A stretch of 9,887 nucleotides of DNA, taken from positions 1 through 9,887 of the forward strand of contig JAEURF010000040.1 of assembly GCA_016789205.1 (NCBI GenBank). The letters are read 5' to 3'. Position numbers and translations under genes: made by a program. The stretch's first letter is position 1. The number at the start of each line of letters is the position of its first letter. Below the pieces are notes generated by a model, which saw nothing but the letters and a program-made list of their open reading frames with translations, made no database searches and had not been told where the DNA came from. Source of the stretch: Anaerolineales bacterium. Lineage in GTDB: Bacteria; Chloroflexota; Anaerolineae; Anaerolineales; Villigracilaceae. Shown piece by piece: positions 6,284-9,887 of the stretch.

Positions 6284-6586
6284 ATGGCAAAGAAAATTGA
6301 TGGTTTAATTGAAGCGGCTCGTTTTAAGAACGGGCAAATCCAATTTGTGCGTGTCTATGAACGGCGCGGTTTTACATTTTCGGATTGGGTTGTGCTAGAC
6401 CGAAAATCTTTGTTGGAGCGTTTGCAAAAAGGTAAAAAATTTGTAACCGGCTCACGTGAAGATTTTAAGGCAAGCACATTCAAAACTGAAAAGCCCGTTA
6501 TACTTGTAAAAGAAAACGGACATGAATATATTGCCACGCGCGAAAATACAAAACGCGATGAGTTGGAGAATGTTCCGTTCTTCTAA
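6284..6586 (+). CDS. Conserved-looking protein of unknown function, 100 residues
   Basis: I do not recognise a named family. It is a small, basic, soluble protein without signal peptide or membrane segment. The pattern suggests a beta-rich fold: IQFVRVYERRGFTFSDWVVL (residues 19-38) and KPVILVKENGHEYIATREN (70-88) look like paired strands, with a short helix RKSLLERLQKGK between them. The tail is acidic to hydrophobic (DELENVPFF). Coding status is supported by a good Shine-Dalgarno, a nearby -10 box, codon use like the neighbours and no longer overlapping frame. Its place between a tRNA terminator and a different gene group says little about its role. It may be transcribed on into the following gene, since only an A/T-rich spacer separates them. 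Confidence 0.8.
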   Translation: MAKKIDGLIEAARFKNGQIQFVRVYERRGFTFSDWVVLDRKSLLERLQKGKKFVTGSREDFKASTFKTEKPVILVKENGHEYIATRENTKRDELENVPFF

Positions 6587-6600
6587 GAAAGATTTTTCAG

Positions 6601-6661
6601 CCACGAATTTACACAAATCTTGTTAATAATTAAGCCTTTGTGTTTTTCGTGCCCTTTGTGG
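6601..6661. repeat. Imperfect TGTG-periodic inverted repeat in the intergenic spacer
   Basis: CTTTGTG (6636-6642), TTTCGTG (6645-6651) and CTTTGTG (6654-6660) recur with an exact 9-bp period. On the left, CACGAA (6602-6607) and CACAAA (6612-6617) are the inverted motifs at a 10-bp step. Together they form a decayed inverted repeat filling the 88-bp gap between two genes. Intergenic repeats built from CCACGAA/TTCGTGG and CACAAA/TTTGTG words are familiar from several bacterial phyla; I recall the pattern, not a specific record. Confidence 0.6.
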
Positions 6662-6674
6662 TAATAAAAATATT

Positions 6675-7532
6675 ATGAGAATTATAGACAAAACTTCGCT
6701 TCAAGATGAAGCCGGAAATATCAGCATGATTGCCCGTATTCAAGGAACCTTGAAATATGGGTTTAATTGGTATCCTGAACTTGAAGCGCAAAAAATTGTC
6801 ATGGGGCAATTAGACCGTTTGCTTGAAAAAGGGTTTGTGCTGATTCGCAATTTCACTTTGCCCGATAGCCAAATTGTGATTCCAATGATTTTGCTTGGAC
6901 CCGGCAGTATTTCTGTCATTTTAGCCACGCCGGTTAAAGGTCACTTTGAAGCGGTAGGGTCAGAATGGAATAAGTTAATCAATAACGGCAGTCCAGCGCC
7001 AGAACGAAGAAATCTGATTGACTTAATTGCAAAACTCACCCGAGCCTTTCAAAGATATCTTGAAAAACATAATATCCGTACCGATGTGCGCATTGAACCT
7101 GTCTTAATTGCCAGCGACCCCGGTGCACAAATAGATTCCTTGCGACCAGTTGCGCGCGTGTTGCGAAGCGATGCCATCAAACAATTTGCAACCTCATTAA
7201 TCCAAGAAGCACCCGTTTTGCGACCAGAATCAGTCTATGCACTTGCAGATAAAATTCTTGACCCAAAGCCACCAGTAGATGAAAGCGCCAACGCCTCTGC
7301 ACTTGACGGGACGCCTGGTTCTCGTGCCCAAGCTATTTTCAACGCCTCAAAAGAAGTTAATGATGTTCCACAGCAACTACGCGAATCCAGCCCAGCACGT
7401 CCGCTCCGAAACAACGCTCCTAAAAAATCACGTGGTTTGAATAGAATCCAAATTATTTTATTGGTGGGCATGTTTATCATTGAATGTTGTGTCATTGCGG
7501 TTGGTGCTTACATTATCTTAACTTTTTCCTAA
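6675..7532 (+). CDS. Membrane-anchored NERD-like protein lacking the nuclease residues
   Basis: This is a 285-residue protein. Residues about 35-98 follow the layout of the NERD (nuclease-related) domain: a helix with Glu (YPELEAQKIVMGQLDRLL), then FVLIRNFTLP, a strand IPMILLGPGSISVIL, and a turn VKGHFE followed by GSEW. In NERD proteins the second strand carries an Asp and the third an Glu-x-Lys; here the aligned positions are Pro70, Leu83 and Thr85, so catalysis looks lost. Residues 105-200 are helical with FQRYLEKHN and a variable-looking region, then a Pro/Ala/Ser-rich linker (about 200-250) leads to one C-terminal membrane helix (about 260-282). The bulk would lie in the cytoplasm, a tail-anchored arrangement. 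No Shine-Dalgarno is present before the ATG. The next gene starts 13 nt after the stop, suggesting co-transcription. The NERD relation is my pattern reading, not a search result. Confidence 0.75.
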   Translation: MRIIDKTSLQDEAGNISMIARIQGTLKYGFNWYPELEAQKIVMGQLDRLLEKGFVLIRNFTLPDSQIVIPMILLGPGSISVILATPVKGHFEAVGSEWNKLINNGSPAPERRNLIDLIAKLTRAFQRYLEKHNIRTDVRIEPVLIASDPGAQIDSLRPVARVLRSDAIKQFATSLIQEAPVLRPESVYALADKILDPKPPVDESANASALDGTPGSRAQAIFNASKEVNDVPQQLRESSPARPLRNNAPKKSRGLNRIQIILLVGMFIIECCVIAVGAYIILTFS

Positions 7533-7545
7533 ACTATCTTTCACT

Positions 7546-8277
7546 TTGAACACACCATTTTTATCCATCATCATCCCTGCCTATAACGAGGAAGCCCGCT
7601 TGCCTCGCACATTAGAGCAGGTTTTATTATTTCTCAACAAACAAAATTATTCATTTGAAGTACTTATAGTTGAGAATGGAAGTTCAGACCGCACCTTTGC
7701 AGTTGCACAAGAATATGCAGGAATGCATTCCAATTTAATGATTCTAAAAGAAGCACAACGCGGCAAAGGCAACGCCGTGAGACGCGGCATGTTGGAAGCA
7801 AAAGGTGAGTATCGTTTCATCTGCGACGCTGACCTTTCTATGCCAATTGAAGAAGTAGCAAAATTTATCCCGCCACAACTCACAGACTTTGACATTGCAA
7901 TTGGTTCGCGTGAAGCACCCGGTGCAATTCGTTATAACGAACCTTCTTATCGTCACTTTGGCGGGCGGGCAATCAACTTTTTGATTCAAACTTTGATTCT
8001 CTCAGGATTAAACGATACCCAATGCGGATTCAAATGTTTTCGTGCAGAGGTTGCTGAAGATTTGTTTCGTCAACAAACACTCACAGGCTGGTCGTTTGAC
8101 ATTGAAATTTTATATCTCGCCCGCAAAAAAAAATTACGCATCGTAGAAATTCCAATTGACTGGTATTTTTATGCAGATAGCAAAGTCAGTGCGGTGCGCG
8201 ATGCACTGAAAATGATTAGTGACATCTTCCAAATTCACATCAACGCTTTACGCGGCAAGTATGATTTCAAAACCTGA
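7546..8277 (+). CDS. Family 2 glycosyltransferase, DPM1/ALG5-like
   Basis: This is a 243-residue GT-A fold enzyme that would transfer a sugar from a nucleotide sugar, probably to a polyprenyl phosphate at the inner face of the membrane. SIIIPAYNEEARLPRTL (7-23) and VLIVENGSSDRT (39-50) bind the nucleotide. DAD (94-96, in FICDADLSMP) is the metal-binding DxD. AIGSRE (118-123) and the late NDTQCGFKCFR (156-166) plus GWSFDIEILYLARK (181-194) are typical of dolichyl-phosphate glucosyl/mannosyl transferases. No membrane segments are present, as in the soluble catalytic form. The start is a TTG: no in-frame ATG, GTG or Shine-Dalgarno lies nearby, and the conserved strand begins six residues later. 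It probably forms an operon with the upstream gene and with rnhB, whose start overlaps its end by 17 bp. Confidence 0.9.
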   Translation: MNTPFLSIIIPAYNEEARLPRTLEQVLLFLNKQNYSFEVLIVENGSSDRTFAVAQEYAGMHSNLMILKEAQRGKGNAVRRGMLEAKGEYRFICDADLSMPIEEVAKFIPPQLTDFDIAIGSREAPGAIRYNEPSYRHFGGRAINFLIQTLILSGLNDTQCGFKCFRAEVAEDLFRQQTLTGWSFDIEILYLARKKKLRIVEIPIDWYFYADSKVSAVRDALKMISDIFQIHINALRGKYDFKT

Positions 8278-8881
8278 TTTGACGTATGAAAATCAATTAT
8301 GGTCTGCGTGTGCACATATTGCCGGGCTAGATGAAGCCGGGCGTGGCGCACTGGCTGGTCCAGTATATGTTGGTGCGGTGATATTGCCAAAAGATAATTC
8401 GCTTCTAAACCTATTGAATGGGGTACATGATTCTAAACAATTGACCCCAACCCAACGCACAAAATTAATCCCGCAAATTAAAGAAGTCGCACTGACGTGG
8501 GGAATCGGTTTTGCATCTGCTAAAGAAATTGACAAGATTGGAATCGTGCCTGCCACCCGCCTCGCTGCGTCCCGTGCGATTGAGGCGTTGCACTTCATCC
8601 CAGATTTTTTGCTAACTGATTTTCGACTCGAACTTCCCGAATTAGATATTCCTCAAACTGCCATCGTCAAAGGTGACCAGAAATCATTAAGTATTGCTAG
8701 CGCATCTATCCTTGCCAAAACCGCGCGTGACGAAATTATGTGCCAATTAGATTCACTGTATCCAAAATATCATTTTGCGAATCACAAAGGCTATGGCACA
8801 CTTGCGCATCGCACAAAAATAAAAAAGTTTGGTTATTCGCCTTTGCATCGAAAAACATTTAAATTAAAAACGCAGATATAA
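8261..8881 (+). CDS. rnhB: Ribonuclease HII
   Basis: This is a 206-residue enzyme that cuts the RNA strand in RNA/DNA hybrids and starts the removal of single ribonucleotides from genomic DNA. The N-terminal AGLDEAGRGALAGPV (21-35) gives Asp24 and Glu25; HDSKQLTPTQR (56-66) follows; Asp120 is in FLLTD; IVKGDQKSLSIASASILAKT (135-154) and Asp157 in ARDEIM complete the four-acid site. YGTLAH and FGYSPLHRKTF close the fold, as in the usual family length. I chose the ATG at 8261, which overlaps the glycosyltransferase end by 17 bp. A longer GTG frame from 8219 would add 14 residues unlike the family and lie inside the upstream gene. No strong Shine-Dalgarno stands before the ATG, so translational coupling with the upstream gene is likely. 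Confidence 0.96.
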   Translation: MISKPDLTYENQLWSACAHIAGLDEAGRGALAGPVYVGAVILPKDNSLLNLLNGVHDSKQLTPTQRTKLIPQIKEVALTWGIGFASAKEIDKIGIVPATRLAASRAIEALHFIPDFLLTDFRLELPELDIPQTAIVKGDQKSLSIASASILAKTARDEIMCQLDSLYPKYHFANHKGYGTLAHRTKIKKFGYSPLHRKTFKLKTQI

Positions 8882-8893
8882 AAATCTGCGTTT
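8868..8893. terminator. Hairpin terminator between rnhB and the convergent LysM gene
   Basis: AAACGCAGAT (8868-8877) pairs perfectly with ATCTGCGTTT (8884-8893) around the loop ATAAAA. The rnhB stop codon (8879-8881) lies in the loop. The T tract is only three on each side, so it could work moderately in both directions between the two converging genes. Confidence 0.75.
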
Positions 8894-8915
8894 CATATTT
8901 GTGAAGATTAGCGGA

Positions 8916-9752
8916 TTACTTTCTCAAATACCCGCCGCCCGAAAGTTTACTTTCTGGTCGGCTTGTGCGCCAAGCATAATATCCCAACCCTGCACCGCCT
9001 AATAAAAGAAGACCGCCTACAATTCCAAGAATTGTAGATTGCCCACCGCCGTTATTTTCTTCATTTGCGCCGGGGTCTACCACCACATCACGAGATTGAA
9101 TTCCAAACGGCACAAAAGCAATGTCACCTGCATTTACTTGAAAAGAACTATTTAATTCCATCGTCGGATTGTAATTATCCGGAATAGCTACTGTTACGTT
9201 ATACATTCCTTCGGGAATGTTTGTAAAACAAATTCCTTGATACGCCTCCGGGTCAGACGGAATAACAGTATCCAAAGAAGCAGAATATTTACCATTTGTT
9301 TCTGTCAAACTTACTGCGCCACCTGCTACTGCTGGTTCAGTCTCTTCACGAATCGCATTGCCGTTTATATCGTTAAATAACAACACACACACTTCAGTAG
9401 TCCCAGATAATGGTGTTGGTGTGACCGTTGGTGTGCCCAACTCAGTCACCGCTTCAGGTGTAGCAGTGGCTGGTGCAACAATCCCAATTAACAATTCTTG
9501 CCCTTCCACCAATGTACAATTTTCATCCAACTTAGAATTCAACTGGCGCAACTGGTCTACTGTGATGGTGTGCAAAGCCGCCACGCGAAAACAATTATCG
9601 CCGGGTTGCACCACATAAACAATGCGCCCATCCGCGCCGGGTGTAGGCGTTGAATATTGTTGTGTCAGTGGTGCGGCGTTTGCTGGCAACCACAAACCAA
9701 ACATCAACAAACAAATTAATACAAATAAAATTAAAAATCGTCTTGGCTTCAT
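8916..9752 (-). CDS. LysM-domain surface protein with an SdrD B-like domain and C-terminal membrane anchor
   Basis: This 278-residue protein starts with a signal peptide (MKPRRF, a hydrophobic core, cleavage near PANAA at about 27). A LysM domain follows at about 45-90 (VYVVQPGDNCFRVAALH through LVEGQELLIG), which would bind peptidoglycan or another N-acetylglucosamine polymer. A Thr/Pro linker (TATPEAVTELGTPTVTPTP) leads to a beta-sandwich at about 121-218 like SdrD B-type or carboxypeptidase-regulatory domains: VLLFNDINGNAIREETEP, with the Asp/Asn-rich turn likely binding calcium, then CFTNIPEGMYNVTV. After a Gly/Asn-rich spacer a membrane helix (about 240-262) and a short basic tail (YLRK) anchor it. 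The frame is open for 32 more codons upstream from an ATG at 9848, but those lie over the divergent gene; the ATG at 9752 starts a proper signal peptide and sits 7 nt after a -10 box. Confidence 0.9.
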   Translation of the reverse strand: MKPRRFLILFVLICLLMFGLWLPANAAPLTQQYSTPTPGADGRIVYVVQPGDNCFRVAALHTITVDQLRQLNSKLDENCTLVEGQELLIGIVAPATATPEAVTELGTPTVTPTPLSGTTEVCVLLFNDINGNAIREETEPAVAGGAVSLTETNGKYSASLDTVIPSDPEAYQGICFTNIPEGMYNVTVAIPDNYNPTMELNSSFQVNAGDIAFVPFGIQSRDVVVDPGANEENNGGGQSTILGIVGGLLLLGGAGLGYYAWRTSRPESKLSGGGYLRK

Positions 9753-9759
9753 TAGGAAA

Positions 9760-9768
9760 ATTATATCA
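9760..9768 (-). promoter_or_regulatory. Extended -10 promoter of the LysM protein gene, leaderless
   Basis: The minus strand reads TGATATAAT (9768 to 9760), a full extended -10. Seven nt separate it from the ATG at 9752, so transcription should start at the start codon. No Shine-Dalgarno is possible in that space. No good -35 is visible. Confidence 0.7.
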
Positions 9769-9777
9769 GATTCAAAT

Positions 9778-9788
9778 TGGTATAAAAT
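9778..9788 (+). promoter_or_regulatory. -10 region of the hydantoinase-like gene
   Basis: TGGTATAAAAT contains TG-N-TATAAA, or TAAAAT 6 nt before the ATG at 9795. It lies back to back with the LysM promoter; the two start codons are only 42 bp apart, and there is little room for a Shine-Dalgarno (AGAAG at 9789-9793 is too close to the ATG). Confidence 0.5.
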
Positions 9789-9794
9789 AGAAGC

Positions 9795-9887
9795 ATGAAA
9801 ACCCTGATTAAGAACGGAATACTGGTGACTGCCGAAAAAACATTTCAATCTGATATTCTGATTGAAGATGAAAAAATTGCCCGCCTC
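9795..9887 (+). CDS. N-terminus of a dihydropyrimidinase/hydantoinase-like amidohydrolase (3' end outside the window)
   Basis: Only 31 codons are visible, reading MKTLIKNGILVTAEKTFQSD and ILIEDEKIARL. This matches the start of D-hydantoinase/dihydropyrimidinase-type cyclic amidohydrolases (MKTLIKNGxxVTAxxxxxADxLIExEKI), which open cyclic amides such as dihydrouracil. The metal-binding residues lie further on and cannot be checked. Allantoinase or dihydroorotase of the same superfamily starts in a similar way. The gene is divergent from the LysM gene and shares its 42-bp promoter region. Confidence 0.75.
   Translation, partial: MKTLIKNGILVTAEKTFQSDILIEDEKIARL

Noticed and set aside
8219..8260. 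GTG-started N-terminal extension of RNase HII
   Set aside because: The extra 14 residues do not resemble the family and lie within the upstream gene; the ATG at 8261 gives the usual N-terminus length.
9753..9848. Upstream extension of the LysM protein to an ATG at 9848
   Set aside because: It would put 32 unrelated residues before a clear signal peptide and cover the divergent promoter and gene start.

Overview
The window is a gene-dense piece (9,887 bp, visibly AT-rich) of a bacterial chromosome. I infer a member of the Chloroflexota, probably class Anaerolineae. The reasons are several exported proteins with Thr-Pro linkers after a signal peptide or lipobox, a LysM plus SdrD-like surface protein, a class II-looking NirK, and a DPM1/ALG5-type glycosyltransferase. 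The assignment is by style only; there is no rRNA or other marker gene here.

Layout from left to right: (1) the 3' part of a copper nitrite reductase gene (nirK), closed by a strong terminator. (2) A plus-strand group with a MatC-like dicarboxylate/ion-transporter-superfamily permease, a small lipoprotein with its own promoter, a long palindrome, and an 82-residue protein with an L7/L12 C-terminal-like domain. (3) A minus-strand group with a TP-linker esterase lipoprotein, galE and an alpha/beta hydrolase; the hydrolase overlaps the L7/L12-like gene tail to tail by 6 bp. (4) A tRNA-Pro(UGG) gene with its own promoter and terminator, carrying a partial duplicate of its 3' end. (5) A plus-strand run: a 100-residue protein of unknown function, a membrane-anchored NERD-like protein without the nuclease residues, a family 2 glycosyltransferase, and rnhB (overlapping the glycosyltransferase gene). 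(6) A minus-strand LysM surface protein, divergent from the first 31 codons of a hydantoinase/dihydropyrimidinase-like gene that runs off the right edge.

These are mostly independent housekeeping and cell-envelope genes rather than one pathway. nirK would reduce nitrite to NO outside the membrane. The permease would import small organic acids. GalE and the glycosyltransferase would supply and transfer sugars for envelope glycans, RNase HII serves genome upkeep, and the lipoproteins and LysM protein decorate the cell surface.

I found no phage, transposase, CRISPR array, toxin-antitoxin pair or defence island, and no convincing new multi-gene system. The most useful non-coding signals are TATAAT-type -10 boxes placed only 6-7 nt before start codons (likely leaderless mRNAs), two long palindromes, a decayed TGTG-periodic intergenic repeat, a partial copy of a tRNA 3' end, and an inverted repeat flanking the last start codon. 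No gene-free stretch exceeds 300 bases.
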